A stretch of DNA of 64,000 nucleotides from assembly GCA_945888325.1 (NCBI GenBank), contig CAMDAC010000001.1, positions 1 through 64,000 on the forward strand. Direction: 5' to 3'. The position numbers and the translations under genes were made by a program. Below are positions 24,284 to 33,798 of the stretch, piece after piece. The DNA is from Candidatus Sulfopaludibacter sp. SbA3 (GTDB taxonomy: Bacteria > Pseudomonadota > Alphaproteobacteria > Caulobacterales > Hyphomonadaceae). Positions within the stretch are counted from its first letter, which is position 1. Every line of letters starts with the position of its first letter. Under the pieces are notes generated by a model. The model was not told the origin of the DNA, did no database searches, and was given only the letters and a program-made list of their open reading frames with translations.

Positions 24284-25738
24284 ATGACAACGTTATCTGT
24301 GGTCCGCGCGGCCCGCCTTGCGGGAGTCGTGTTCGCTGCCCTCATGGTTGCGGCCTGCGCCGGCGTGCCTGCCGCTCCCCTTGCCGCCACCCCAGCCGTC
24401 GAAACCGGTCCCGGCTTCCGCGTCCTCACCGGCACCGGCGCGCCCTCTTCCGCCTGGTGGACGGGCTTTGACGATCCCGAACTCCAGCGCCTCGTCGAGA
24501 CGGCCCTCAAGGCCTCGCCCGTCCTGCGCGGCGCCGACTATTCCGTTGCCGAGGCCGAAGCCCTGCTCCGCCTCGCCCTGCTCGGCCGCAGCCCATCGCT
24601 CTCCTCTTCCGCCAGCGCCACCGCCAGCCGCCCTACTGGCGGGGCTGACGATTTCGAAGCCGGCGGCACTGCCGGCCTCGCCGCCGGCTGGGAGCTGGAT
24701 GCCTTCGGCCGCCTCGGCGCCGCCATCGAAGCGGCCCGCTATGACGAGACCGCCGCGCGCGAGCTGCGCCGCGACCTCGCCGTCACCGTCGCGTCCGAAA
24801 CTGCCCTCACCTATATCGACCTGCGCAGCGCCGAAGCCCGCCTCGGCGTCGCCCAGGCCAACGCTGCCGCGCAGAAGGACAGCCTCGACCTCGTCCAGAC
24901 CCTGTTCGACAATGGCCGCGCCAACGAGCTGGATCTCAACCGCGCCGAAGCCCAGTACCGCACCACTCTCGCCTCCCTGCCTGTCTTCCGCGCGACCATC
25001 GCGTCGGCCCGCAACCGCCTCGCCGCCCTCACCGGCGCCGCCGCGACCCTCCCAGCTCCGGTCACAAGTCTCGACGGCGAGCGCGTGGCCCGCATCCCGC
25101 GCCTCACCGCCTCGCTGAGCGCCGGCGCGCCCGAAGACATGCTGCGCCGCCGCCCGGACGTGCGCCTAGCCGAAGCGCGCATCGGCGCCGCCCTCGCCCT
25201 CGGCGACGCGGCACGCGCCAATCTCTTTCCGCGCATCACACTCAATGCGAACCTCTTCGGCCTGATCAGCGATACCGGCGCCGCCTTCAACGAAGACTCC
25301 ATCGGCTTCTCCTTCGGCCCCTCGATCAGCTGGGCCGGCCCGGACCTGCGCCGCGTCTATGCACAGATCGACGTCAACGATGCCCGCACGCTCGGCACCG
25401 TCGCCGACTACGAAGCCACCGTGCTCGACGCGCTTTCCGACGCCGAGACCTCGCTGTCCGACTACGTCACCGAGCGCGAACGCCGCGCCGACCTCGAAGC
25501 CGCCCTCGCCGCCGCCCGCCGCTCCTATGAACTCTCGCGCCTACGCTTCCAGGAAGGCCTCGACTCCTCCCTTGACGTTCTCGACGCGCAGCGCACCCTT
25601 CTGACCACGGAAGATCAGCTCGCCGTGAACGAAGCCGAAATCGCCCGCCGCGCCATCCGCGCCTATCGCAGCCTCGGCGGCATCTGGACTGACGAAGAAC
25701 TCACCGCTTTCCGGGCGGATCAGGAAGAAAATCCATGA
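24284..25738 (+). CDS. RND efflux outer-membrane lipoprotein (NodT/OprM type)
   Basis: A 484-residue outer-membrane channel. A lipobox-type signal (MVAACAG) anchors it. The mature part has the tandem repeats of the TolC/OprM fold: WWTGFDDPELQRLVETAL, GWELDAFGRL, and later VRLAEARIGAALALGDAARANLF. The four-base overlap (ATGA) of its stop with the adaptor start marks the first gene of a three-gene RND operon. A short AT-richer leader from 24150 to 24283 should hold the operon promoter. No local regulator gene is adjacent, unlike many RND operons. Confidence 0.92.
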   Translation: MTTLSVVRAARLAGVVFAALMVAACAGVPAAPLAATPAVETGPGFRVLTGTGAPSSAWWTGFDDPELQRLVETALKASPVLRGADYSVAEAEALLRLALLGRSPSLSSSASATASRPTGGADDFEAGGTAGLAAGWELDAFGRLGAAIEAARYDETAARELRRDLAVTVASETALTYIDLRSAEARLGVAQANAAAQKDSLDLVQTLFDNGRANELDLNRAEAQYRTTLASLPVFRATIASARNRLAALTGAAATLPAPVTSLDGERVARIPRLTASLSAGAPEDMLRRRPDVRLAEARIGAALALGDAARANLFPRITLNANLFGLISDTGAAFNEDSIGFSFGPSISWAGPDLRRVYAQIDVNDARTLGTVADYEATVLDALSDAETSLSDYVTERERRADLEAALAAARRSYELSRLRFQEGLDSSLDVLDAQRTLLTTEDQLAVNEAEIARRAIRAYRSLGGIWTDEELTAFRADQEENP

Positions 25739-26904
25739 CCATGCCGACCTCCCGAACCCGGCCCCGCGCGACCGCCCTTGTGGCAGGCGCCGCTATGCTG
25801 CTCGCCCTCGCCGTCCTGCCCGGTTGCTCCGACCACGGCGCCGCAGCGCCCGCCGGCGGACCCGGAGGCGGCCGCGGCGGCCCGCCCCCCGCCAGCGTCT
25901 TCGCCGAGCCCGCCCGCAACCAGACCTTCGCCAACCGCGTCGAAGCCATCGGCACGCTGGAAGCCAACGAGCGCGCCGACCTCACGCTCTCTGCCTCCGA
26001 CCGCGTCACCGCCGTCTATTTCGAAGACGGTCAGCGCGTGAAAGCCGGCAAGACGCTCGTCTCGCTCGCCCAGCGTGAGCAAAGCGCCCTCGTCGAAGGC
26101 GCCGAGGCCGAACTGGCGCAGGCCAACCAGGAACTCGCCCGCCTCGAGCCGCTGACCGCGCAGGGCGCCGTCTCGCAGGCCGAACTCGACATCGCCCGCC
26201 GCAACGCCAACGCCGCCGCCGCCCAGCTGCGCGCCGTGCAGTCGCGCCAGCGCGACCGCGTCCTCGTCGCGCCCTTCGACGGCGTCCTCGGCTTCCGGCA
26301 GGTCTCTGTCGGCTCGCTCGTCCGCCCCGGCGATGTGGTCGCCACGCTGATCGATGACAGTGTCATGCGTCTCGATTTCGCGGTGCCCTCGATCTTCCTC
26401 AGCAGCCTCAAGCCCGGTCTCACCATCGAGGCGCGTTCCAATGACCTGCCCGGCGCCATCTTCACCGGCACCGTCGACAGCATCAACAACTCGGTCGACC
26501 CTGTCACCCGGTCCGTCCGTATACGCGCAATGATCCCAAACGCCGATGGCCAGCTGAAGGCCGGCATGTTTGTCGCCGTGGCCCTGCTCGCCCAGCCGCG
26601 CGAGGCGCTGTCGGTGCCAGAAGGCGCGCTCCAGCCCCTCGGCCCTGAAACCTTTGTCTGGACCGTCTCGGACGGCGCTTCCGGCCCGGTGGCCAACCGC
26701 GTCAAGGTCGATGTCGGCCTGCGCCAGGATGGCCGCGCCGAAATCCTCGCCGGCCTTGAGCCCGGTCAGCGCGTCGTCACCGAAGGCGCCCTGCGCCTGC
26801 GCGAAGGCGCCGCCATTGTCCTGCGCGATCAGTCGATCCTGAAGCCCTCCGTGGCCGGCGGGCCGGGCGGCGGCGGAGAGCCATCCGCCGCGAACAGGGA
26901 CTAG
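25735..26904 (+). CDS. RND efflux periplasmic adaptor (membrane-fusion lipoprotein)
   Basis: A 389-residue adaptor linking the inner-membrane pump and outer-membrane channel. The signal ends at a lipobox (LPGC, Cys31), followed by a Gly/Pro-rich linker. The barrel-sandwich hybrid domain, a coiled-coil hairpin (residues about 120-165, ELAQANQELARLEPL) and VLVAPFDGVLGFRQVSVG, the lipoyl half-motif, are seen. The end is Gly-rich. Its start overlaps the channel gene stop; the pump follows after 6 bp. Confidence 0.92.
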   Translation: MTMPTSRTRPRATALVAGAAMLLALAVLPGCSDHGAAAPAGGPGGGRGGPPPASVFAEPARNQTFANRVEAIGTLEANERADLTLSASDRVTAVYFEDGQRVKAGKTLVSLAQREQSALVEGAEAELAQANQELARLEPLTAQGAVSQAELDIARRNANAAAAQLRAVQSRQRDRVLVAPFDGVLGFRQVSVGSLVRPGDVVATLIDDSVMRLDFAVPSIFLSSLKPGLTIEARSNDLPGAIFTGTVDSINNSVDPVTRSVRIRAMIPNADGQLKAGMFVAVALLAQPREALSVPEGALQPLGPETFVWTVSDGASGPVANRVKVDVGLRQDGRAEILAGLEPGQRVVTEGALRLREGAAIVLRDQSILKPSVAGGPGGGGEPSAANRD

Positions 26905-26910
26905 ACCGCC

Positions 26911-29900
26911 ATGATGCTGTCGGACACCTCGATCAAGCGGCCCGTCTTCGCCTGGGTCGTCTCCCTCGTGCTCATCGTGTTCGGCCTCGTCGCCTTCTCG
27001 CGCCTTGCCCTGCGTGAGTATCCCGACATCGACCCTCCGGTCGTTTCCATCTCGACCAACTATCCCGGCGCCTCCGCCTCGGTCATCGAGACCCGCATCA
27101 CCCAGGTCATCGAAGATCGCATCGCCGGCGTCGAAGGCGTGCGCTTCATCAATTCGCGCTCGCAGGACGGCCGCTCCAACATCTCGATCGAATTCCGCAT
27201 CGACCGGGATATTGAATCGGCCGCCAACGATGTGCGCGACCGCGTGTCCGGCATCGTGGACCTCCTGCCCGACGAGGCCGATCCGCCGGAAGTCGAGAAA
27301 GCCGACGCCGACGACGATGTGATCCTGTGGCTGAACCTCGCCAGCGAAAAGCTCGCTACGCCCGAACTTACCGACTACGCCAACCGCTATCTCGTCGACC
27401 GCTTCTCCGCCCTCGACGGCGTCGCCCGCGTTCAGGTTGGCGGCGCACGTGACTACGCCATGCGCGTCTGGATCGACCGCCGCGCCCTCGCTGCCCGCGG
27501 CCTTGTCGCCAGCGACATCGAACGCGCCCTGCGCGCCGAAAACATCGAAGCCCCCGCCGGCAATCTCGAATCCGGCGACCTCTACTACACCATGCGCATC
27601 GACCGCGCCTTCCGCACAGTCGATGATTTCGCCGGCCTCGTGATTGCGCAAGGCGAAGGCTACCTGGTCCGCCTCGGCGACGTCGCCCGCGTCGAGCGCG
27701 GCACCGTCGATGACCGCACCACCTTCCGCGGCAATGGCGAGCCGATGGTCGGCCTCGGCATCGTCAAACAGTCCACCGCCAATACTGTCGACGTGGCCCA
27801 GGCCGCCAAGGACCTCGCCGAGGAACTGAACGCCCCCCTGCCCGACGGCATGCAGATCTACCGCGCCTTCGACAGCTCGGTCTTCATCGAAGCCTCCATC
27901 CGCGAAGTCTGGATGACGCTCGCCATCACCGTCGGCCTTGTCACCCTCGTCATCTTCCTCTTCCTCGGCAGTCTGCGCGCCACCCTGATCCCGGCCGTCA
28001 CCGTGCCCGTCTCGGTGATCGCCACCTTCATCATCATGTACGCGCTCGGCCTGTCGCTGAACCTGCTGACCCTGCTCGCCCTAGTGCTCGCCATCGGCCT
28101 GATCGTGGACGATGCCATCGTCGTGCTCGAGAACATCGACCGGCGCATGAAGGAACTTGGCGAGACCCCGCTCGTCGCCGCCTTCAACGGCACCCGCCAG
28201 GTCGGCTTCGCCGTGCTCGCCACCACACTCGTGCTGATGGCCGTGTTCATCCCGATTACCTTCATGGGCGGCAATACCGGCCGTCTGTTCACTGAGTTCG
28301 CCGTCGCGATCGCCGCCTCGGTCGCCTTCTCGTGTTTCGTGGCGCTGTCCCTGTCGCCGATGATCGCCTCGAAAATCCTGAAGCCCCACACAGGGCCGCG
28401 CACCGGCATCCTCGCGCTGCTGCCCAATCTGGTCGACCGCGCCTTCAACGGCATCAAATGGCTCTACGGCCACGTGTTCGACATCATTGTGCGCTTCCCC
28501 GTCATCATGATCGCTGGCCTGCTCGGCGCCTTTGCCGCCATCTGGCTGCTCTACCAGACCCTCGGCCAGGAATACGCCCCGACCGAAGACCGCGGCAGCT
28601 TCTTCATCACCGTGCGCGGCCCCGAAGGCGCGTCCTTCGAATACATGTCGAAATACCTCGACGAGATCGAACGCCGCCTTCTTCCGTATACGGAATCCGG
28701 AGAGATCAGCCGCCTCCTCGTGCGCGCCCCCGGTTTCGGCTCCAACGCCTACAACCAGGGCAACGTCGTCGCCGTGCTGGATGACTGGTCAAGCCGCCGC
28801 CCCGCCGAGGAGATCATGGGCGAGATCAACGCGAAGATGTCCGACCTGCCCGGCATCCGCGCCTTCGCCATCATGCGCCAGGGCCTCGCCGGCGGCGGCG
28901 GCAAGCCGGTCCAGTTCGTCATCGGCGGCCCGTCCTACGAGCAGCTCGTCGAATGGCGCGACACCTTCGTCGCCGCCCTAGAAACCGACAACCCGGGCCT
29001 CACGGATATCGACTGGGACTACAAGGAAACCCAGCCGCAATACCGGATCGAGATCAACTATGCCCGCGCCGCCGACCTCGGCGTCACCGTCTCGGAGATC
29101 GGCTCGACCCTGCAGACCATGCTCGGCTCGCGCCGCGTGACGACCTATATCGACCAGGGCGAGGAGTATGACGTCATCCTCGAAGGCCTGCGCTCGGAAC
29201 AGTCGACACCCAACGATGTCCAGAACATCTATGTCCGCTCCACCCGCTCCGGCGAACTCGTCCCGCTCGCCAGCGTGGTGACCATCACCCCCTTCGCCGA
29301 CAGCCCGACCCTCAACCGCTACAACCGCGTCCGCGCCATCACCATCGATGCCAACCTCGCCCCCGGCGTGAACCTCGGCGAAGCGCTCGACGGCATGGAA
29401 CGCGTTGCCCGCAACGCGCTCCCGCAGGAAGCCACCATCGACTTCAAGGGCCAGTCGCTCGAATTCCGCTCCTCCGGCGCCTCGATCCTCTTCGTCTTCG
29501 GCCTCGGCCTGCTGATCGTCTTCCTCGTGCTCGCCGCGCAGTTCGAAAGCTGGATCCACCCGCTGGTGATCATCCTCGCCGTCCCGGCCACCCTCGCCGG
29601 CGGCATGTTCGGCCTCTGGCTCACCGGCCAGACGCTGAACATCTATACCCAGATCGGCCTGATCATGCTGATCGGCCTCGCGGCCAAGAACGGTATCCTC
29701 GTCGTCGAATTCGCCAACCAACTGCGAGATGAAGGCAAGGATTTCGACACCGCCCTCAAGGAAGCCTCCCTCGCCCGCCTGCGCCCGATCCTGATGACGG
29801 GCCTCACCACCGCCGTCGGCGCCCTGCCATTGATCCTCACTCACGGCGCCGGCGCCGAAACGCGCATGGCCATCGGCATCGTCGTCTTCTTCGGCGCCAT

Positions 29901-30033
29901 CGCCTCGGTCACCGTGGCCCTGCTGGTCGTCCCGGCGGCCTACAGCCTGCTCGCCCGCCGCACCGGTTCGCCCGGCGACGTCGCCCGCAAGCTCGAGGCC
30001 GAATCCGAAGCCCTCGCCCAGCCCGCCGAGTAG
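26911..30033 (+). CDS. RND multidrug efflux permease (HAE1 type)
   Basis: A 1040-residue proton-driven inner-membrane pump of the AcrB/MexF group, with 12 transmembrane helices and two large periplasmic loops. The N-terminus SIKRPVFAWVVSLVLIVFG is typical. The proton-relay aspartates are in LIVDDAIVVLENI of TM4, and a second-half motif GLAAKNGILVVEFAN is in TM10. It is the last gene of the three-gene operon and completes a tripartite pump for drugs, detergents or envelope compounds. The length is normal; I see no truncation. Confidence 0.94.
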   Translation: MMLSDTSIKRPVFAWVVSLVLIVFGLVAFSRLALREYPDIDPPVVSISTNYPGASASVIETRITQVIEDRIAGVEGVRFINSRSQDGRSNISIEFRIDRDIESAANDVRDRVSGIVDLLPDEADPPEVEKADADDDVILWLNLASEKLATPELTDYANRYLVDRFSALDGVARVQVGGARDYAMRVWIDRRALAARGLVASDIERALRAENIEAPAGNLESGDLYYTMRIDRAFRTVDDFAGLVIAQGEGYLVRLGDVARVERGTVDDRTTFRGNGEPMVGLGIVKQSTANTVDVAQAAKDLAEELNAPLPDGMQIYRAFDSSVFIEASIREVWMTLAITVGLVTLVIFLFLGSLRATLIPAVTVPVSVIATFIIMYALGLSLNLLTLLALVLAIGLIVDDAIVVLENIDRRMKELGETPLVAAFNGTRQVGFAVLATTLVLMAVFIPITFMGGNTGRLFTEFAVAIAASVAFSCFVALSLSPMIASKILKPHTGPRTGILALLPNLVDRAFNGIKWLYGHVFDIIVRFPVIMIAGLLGAFAAIWLLYQTLGQEYAPTEDRGSFFITVRGPEGASFEYMSKYLDEIERRLLPYTESGEISRLLVRAPGFGSNAYNQGNVVAVLDDWSSRRPAEEIMGEINAKMSDLPGIRAFAIMRQGLAGGGGKPVQFVIGGPSYEQLVEWRDTFVAALETDNPGLTDIDWDYKETQPQYRIEINYARAADLGVTVSEIGSTLQTMLGSRRVTTYIDQGEEYDVILEGLRSEQSTPNDVQNIYVRSTRSGELVPLASVVTITPFADSPTLNRYNRVRAITIDANLAPGVNLGEALDGMERVARNALPQEATIDFKGQSLEFRSSGASILFVFGLGLLIVFLVLAAQFESWIHPLVIILAVPATLAGGMFGLWLTGQTLNIYTQIGLIMLIGLAAKNGILVVEFANQLRDEGKDFDTALKEASLARLRPILMTGLTTAVGALPLILTHGAGAETRMAIGIVVFFGAIASVTVALLVVPAAYSLLARRTGSPGDVARKLEAESEALAQPAE

Positions 30034-30145
30034 CGGACCGACCTGATTTAAGGTTACCCGGACCGGCATGACGCTTGAAAGGCGCGCAGACGCTCCGCAT
30101 AGAGTTGGGCGATAAGAAAAAGTACGAGGACACGCCGAGCCCGTC

Positions 30146-30667
30146 ATGAACCTGTTTTTCCGATTCCTGCGCGTCTTCCTGCCCGCCTTCTTCTCGAAGG
30201 TGAAAACCGGCCTCCTCGACCTGCACATCGTCCGCTCAGCCGTCTGGCTCGGCGACCAGGACCCGATGGGCCACATGACCAATTCGCGCTATTCCTCCTT
30301 CACCGATCTCGGCACGATGAACTTCATGGGCCGCACCGGCGCCCTCAAGACCTACCGCAAGCGCGGCTGGATCCCGATCGTCCAGTACGAAGCCTTCAAC
30401 TATATCCGCATGCTGCGCTATCCGCAGAAGTTCGAACTGCAGACCCGTCTCGCCGGCTGGTACGACTGTTTCATCTGCTTCGAGCACAAGTTCGTCTCCA
30501 AGGACCAGGTCTGCGCCACCAGCCACATGGTCGCCCGCCTCTATGGCCGCAAGAAAGCCAAGGTGACCGCCGAGATGGCGATGGAGGCGCTCGGTGTGAA
30601 ATACAACAGCCCGCCGCTGGACGATCATTTCAAACAGGCCATCGCAGAATTGCAGGCCCGCGGATGA
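30146..30667 (+). CDS. hotdog-fold thioesterase-like protein
   Basis: A 173-residue protein of the acyl-CoA thioesterase (4HBT/THEM6-like) group. The pattern WLGDQDPMGHMTNSRYSSFTD is the D-x-x-x-H-x-x-N core of the hotdog active site, with MGHMTNSRY in place of the usual DxNxHxNN. An N-terminal hydrophobic stretch (FFRFLRVFLPAFFS) may bind the membrane. It probably hydrolyses an acyl-CoA or acts on a lipid intermediate. Its stop overlaps the start of the nucleoside hydrolase gene (ATGA), so the two are cotranscribed although their reactions look unrelated. Confidence 0.75.
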   Translation: MNLFFRFLRVFLPAFFSKVKTGLLDLHIVRSAVWLGDQDPMGHMTNSRYSSFTDLGTMNFMGRTGALKTYRKRGWIPIVQYEAFNYIRMLRYPQKFELQTRLAGWYDCFICFEHKFVSKDQVCATSHMVARLYGRKKAKVTAEMAMEALGVKYNSPPLDDHFKQAIAELQARG

Positions 30668-31599
30668 CCACGTCGCCCCTGCCCCTGATCATCGACTGCG
30701 ACCCCGGCATCGACGACGCCGTCATGCTGATGATCGCCTTCACGAGCCCGAAGCTCGACGTGCAGGCGATCACCACCGTCGCCGGCAATGTGCCGCTCCG
30801 CCTGACCAGCCGCAACGCAAGGATGATCTGTGAACGGATGGGCCGCCCGGATGTGCCCGTCTATGCTGGCTGCCCCCGCCCGATGCTGCGAAAGCCGGTT
30901 ACCGCCGAGGACTTCCACGGCGAGTCCGGCATCGAAGGCATCGAGATCTTCGCGCCGAAAGCCCCCCTCGCTCCCGGGCACGGCGTTGGCGAGCTGATCG
31001 CCCGCCTCACCGGCGCCGCGCCCGCCAGCCAGATCGTCATCCTCTCCGGCCCGATGACCAATCTCGCCGCCGCCCTCGTGATGGCACCGGAGATCGCCGC
31101 GAAGATCGGCCACCTCGTCGTCATGGCCGGCGGAGACAGGATCGGCGGCAACATCACGCCCTTCGCCGAGTTCAACGTCTTCGCCGATCCGCACGCCGCG
31201 GCCATCGTCTTCGATGCCGGCATTCGCACTACTGTGCTCAGCCTCGATGTCACGCACACCGTGCGTTCCGAGCCCGAGCGGGTCGCGGGCCTGCGCAAGA
31301 TCGCCGGCCCCGAGGCAAAAATGATGGCGGACCTGCTGGCGGCCGGCAACAAGCTGGAAGCGCGCTGGAAGAACGGCCAGATGGCACCGATGCATGATCC
31401 GTCCACGGTGGTCTACCTGCTCGCCCCGGAGATCTTCGAGGCGAAGCCCTGCCGCGTCAGCGTTGTCACCCGCCCCGGCGCCGAGTTCGGCCGCACCAAG
31501 GTCAAGGATACGAAGCGCGGCCCGCACCACTGGGTCACCGCCGCCGATGCCGATGCCTTCTTCGCCGTCATCGAAGACTTGCTGAAAGCGCGCGCATGA
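30664..31599 (+). CDS. inosine-uridine preferring nucleoside hydrolase
   Basis: A 311-residue enzyme that splits nucleosides into base and ribose. The N-terminal motif IIDCDPGIDDAVMLM holds the Ca2+-binding aspartates, and the later EFNVFADPHAAAIV and MHDPSTVVYLL are family segments (the second metal-binding Asp is in HDP). Length is normal. It overlaps ribokinase by four bases downstream, so the freed ribose can be phosphorylated at once: a two-step nucleoside salvage path. It likely acts in the cytoplasm. Confidence 0.92.
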   Translation: MTTSPLPLIIDCDPGIDDAVMLMIAFTSPKLDVQAITTVAGNVPLRLTSRNARMICERMGRPDVPVYAGCPRPMLRKPVTAEDFHGESGIEGIEIFAPKAPLAPGHGVGELIARLTGAAPASQIVILSGPMTNLAAALVMAPEIAAKIGHLVVMAGGDRIGGNITPFAEFNVFADPHAAAIVFDAGIRTTVLSLDVTHTVRSEPERVAGLRKIAGPEAKMMADLLAAGNKLEARWKNGQMAPMHDPSTVVYLLAPEIFEAKPCRVSVVTRPGAEFGRTKVKDTKRGPHHWVTAADADAFFAVIEDLLKARA

Positions 31600-32438
31600 T
31601 CACCGTCGTCGGCTCCGTCAATCTCGATCTCGTCGCCTCCGGCGCGCCGCTCCCCCATCCCGGCGAGACCGTCACCGGCGCCCGCCTCGCGCGCTATCCG
31701 GGCGGCAAGGGCGCCAACCAAGCCCTCGCTGCCGCCCGCCTCGGCCACAAGGTCCGCCTCGTCGCCGCCGTCGGCCATGACGACATGGCCGAAGAGGCGC
31801 TGAAGCTCCTGCGCGAAGGCGGCGTCGACCTCTCCGCCACGCATTATCTCAATGGCGAGACCACCGGCGTCGCCCTGATCGCCGTCTCCCGCGAAGGTGA
31901 GAACCTGATCGTGGTCTGTCCGGGGGCGAACAATGCGCTCTCCCCGAGCGATGTTGACGGCGAGACGATCGAACACATGCTCGGCGTCCTCGAAGTCCCC
32001 ATCCCCGCCCTGCTCGCCGCCGCCAGACGCGCCACCGGCCTCGTAGCCCTGAACCTCGCGCCCGCGCTTCCGGTACCGGAGGAACTGCTGGCGGAGGCAG
32101 ACCTTCTCGTCGTCAACGAAACCGAGGCGGCCTTCTATGGCGCGTCCCTCCACGCCCCCGGCCGCCTCGTCGCCATCTCGCTCGGCAGCGACGGCGCCGA
32201 GCTCTGGAAAGGCGGCACACGGATCGCCTCCGCCCGGCCGCCGCAAGTCCGCGTCGTTGACACTGTCGGCGCCGGAGACACCTTCTTCGCCGCCCTCACC
32301 TGCGCCTTGATCGAAGGCCTGGACGAGACCGCCGCCCTCACTTTCGCCGTTACCGCCGGCGCCGCCACCTGCACCAAACCCGGCGCGCAGCCGAGCCTGC
32401 CCCTGCGCGCCGAAGTCGAAGCGCTGCTCAAGCGCTAG
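31596..32438 (+). CDS. rbsK: ribokinase (PfkB family)
   Basis: A 280-residue sugar kinase that makes ribose-5-phosphate from ribose and ATP. GGKGANQALAAARLG is the N-terminal PfkB signature and DTVGAGDTFFAALT the C-terminal signature, with the catalytic Asp. A monovalent-cation site typical of ribokinase is likely near the C-terminus. The gene is coupled by an ATGA overlap to nucleoside hydrolase, which supports ribose rather than another sugar. No ribose ABC transporter is beside it, so the ribose source is probably nucleosides. Confidence 0.87.
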   Translation: MITVVGSVNLDLVASGAPLPHPGETVTGARLARYPGGKGANQALAAARLGHKVRLVAAVGHDDMAEEALKLLREGGVDLSATHYLNGETTGVALIAVSREGENLIVVCPGANNALSPSDVDGETIEHMLGVLEVPIPALLAAARRATGLVALNLAPALPVPEELLAEADLLVVNETEAAFYGASLHAPGRLVAISLGSDGAELWKGGTRIASARPPQVRVVDTVGAGDTFFAALTCALIEGLDETAALTFAVTAGAATCTKPGAQPSLPLRAEVEALLKR

Positions 32439-32892
32439 GCGGAGACGGGCTTACGCAACACTTTGCGCCCCCCCGGGAAAGAAAATCTGCAGACGCATCA
32501 ACGCGCTGCAAAGTATCCGCCTCGACCTTACGCTACGCCCCTCCGGCCGGACCTATACTCCGCCTTGCACCCACACTCCGTAGGTCGGCTAGCGGCCGCA
32601 CGCCGAAATCCGACGCCCCCAGAGCCGACGAGAACCAATCGATACGAAGTGATAGAGAATGAGAATCGCTGAGAATGACTGAGACTAAATCGCCATCCGA
32701 AGTGCACGGATTGCAACGGGATGAAGCTGCCCGGAGAGGCAAAAGGCCAGACTTGCACCTATGGCAAACACGCCTTGGGAAGAATAAAACCCATCCGCGT
32801 CAAGCCGCGACAGAATCCCCGCCCACCCCTTGTGCAATACCTCCGCTCACGGAATTATACGCACAAACCTATTTTCATCCCTGAAAACGCCC
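32439..32892. other. 454-bp convergent gap with tandem GAGAAT repeats
   Basis: The two flanking genes converge here. The stretch is AT-richer than the surroundings. GAGAAT occurs at 32655, 32661 and 32671 and GAGACT at 32681, so most copies lie at a 10-bp spacing. The spacing and hexamer recall a Fur-type box, yet no protein-coding gene clearly follows. The small frames at 32675-32884 and 32721-33506 have no convincing start. It could cover a short untranslated RNA. Confidence 0.35.
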
Positions 32893-33798
32893 CTACCCGC
32901 GCGGAAACACCCCCGCCCGGATCAAGGCCGACGACACGTCATGCCCGAGTGCGGCCTCGAGCCAGCGCGCCGTCTCGATCATCCGCTCTAGGTCGATCCC
33001 CGTCTCGAAGCCCGCCCGGTGCAGCATCCAGACGACATCCTCGGTCGCCACATTGCCCGTCGCGCCCGGCGCAAAAGGGCAGCCGCCGATCCCGCCGCAG
33101 CTGGCATCGATCACATCGACGCCCGCCTCGACCGCCGCGAACACATTGGCGAGGCCCGCCCCGCGCGTATCGTGGAAATGCAGCCGCAGCGACACATCCG
33201 GCGCCTCCATCCGTACACGCTCGATCCGCTGGCGCACGTCCCAGGGCGTTGCCGCCCCGATCGTGTCGCCCAGCGCCAGCTCGGCAATCCCCGCCCGCTG
33301 CGCCTGCGCGGCCAGATTGCCGACCACGCCGATATCCACATCCCCGTCATACGGATCTCCGAACGCCACCGAAATCGTCGCCGAGAGCGGCAGACCTGCT
33401 TCGTGCACCAGCGGCGCACATTTCGCCAGCATGTCAGCGCTCTCCTGCGGACTCATGCCCTGGTTGCGCCGCCCGAACCCCTCGCCCGCCACCAGCACGA
33501 AATTGATCTCGTCGGCCTTCGACTCGATCGCCCGGCGCACGCCGGTCTCGTTGAGCGCCAGCGCGATATGCTTCGTCCGCCCGTTCCGCTTCAGACCGGC
33601 AAACACCGCCGGCGAATCCGCCATCTTTGGCACCGCCTTGGGCGATACGAAACTGCCGGATTCCATCCGCGTCACCCCCGCCGCCTCCAGCCGCGCAATG
33701 AACTCCAGCTTCTGCTCGACGCTCAGATTAGCCGGATCATTCTGCAGCCCGTCGCGGGGCCCGACCTCGACGATATGGATCCTCCGTCCCATGATCAT
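32893..33798 (-). CDS. hydroxymethylglutaryl-CoA lyase
   Basis: A 301-residue TIM-barrel enzyme that cleaves HMG-CoA to acetyl-CoA and acetoacetate, the last step of leucine catabolism. The opening EVGPRDGLQND is the HMGL-like substrate/metal motif, LHFHDTRGAGLAN carries the metal-binding His pair, and GIGGCPFAPGATGNVATED is the active-site loop with the catalytic Cys. The start at 33798 overlaps the upstream hydratase stop (ATGA), so the two are coupled. A second in-frame ATG two codons later is possible. An HMG-CoA-to-acetoacetate role in leucine or ketone metabolism is likely. Confidence 0.93.
   Translation of the reverse strand: MIMGRRIHIVEVGPRDGLQNDPANLSVEQKLEFIARLEAAGVTRMESGSFVSPKAVPKMADSPAVFAGLKRNGRTKHIALALNETGVRRAIESKADEINFVLVAGEGFGRRNQGMSPQESADMLAKCAPLVHEAGLPLSATISVAFGDPYDGDVDIGVVGNLAAQAQRAGIAELALGDTIGAATPWDVRQRIERVRMEAPDVSLRLHFHDTRGAGLANVFAAVEAGVDVIDASCGGIGGCPFAPGATGNVATEDVVWMLHRAGFETGIDLERMIETARWLEAALGHDVSSALIRAGVFPRG

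Noticed and set aside
25720-27651. 643-residue minus-strand frame opposite the RND adaptor and pump genes
   Set aside because: Its Gly/Asp/Val-rich translation is the antisense pattern of GC-rich genes; the plus strand encodes clear RND proteins.
28978-30282. 434-residue minus-strand frame opposite the RND pump end
   Set aside because: Antisense shadow with repetitive Asp/Gly/Glu; no start or motif.
32721-33506. 261-residue plus-strand frame overlapping HMG-CoA lyase
   Set aside because: Most of it is antisense to the lyase and Arg/Pro-rich; the first 60 residues have no match that I recognise.
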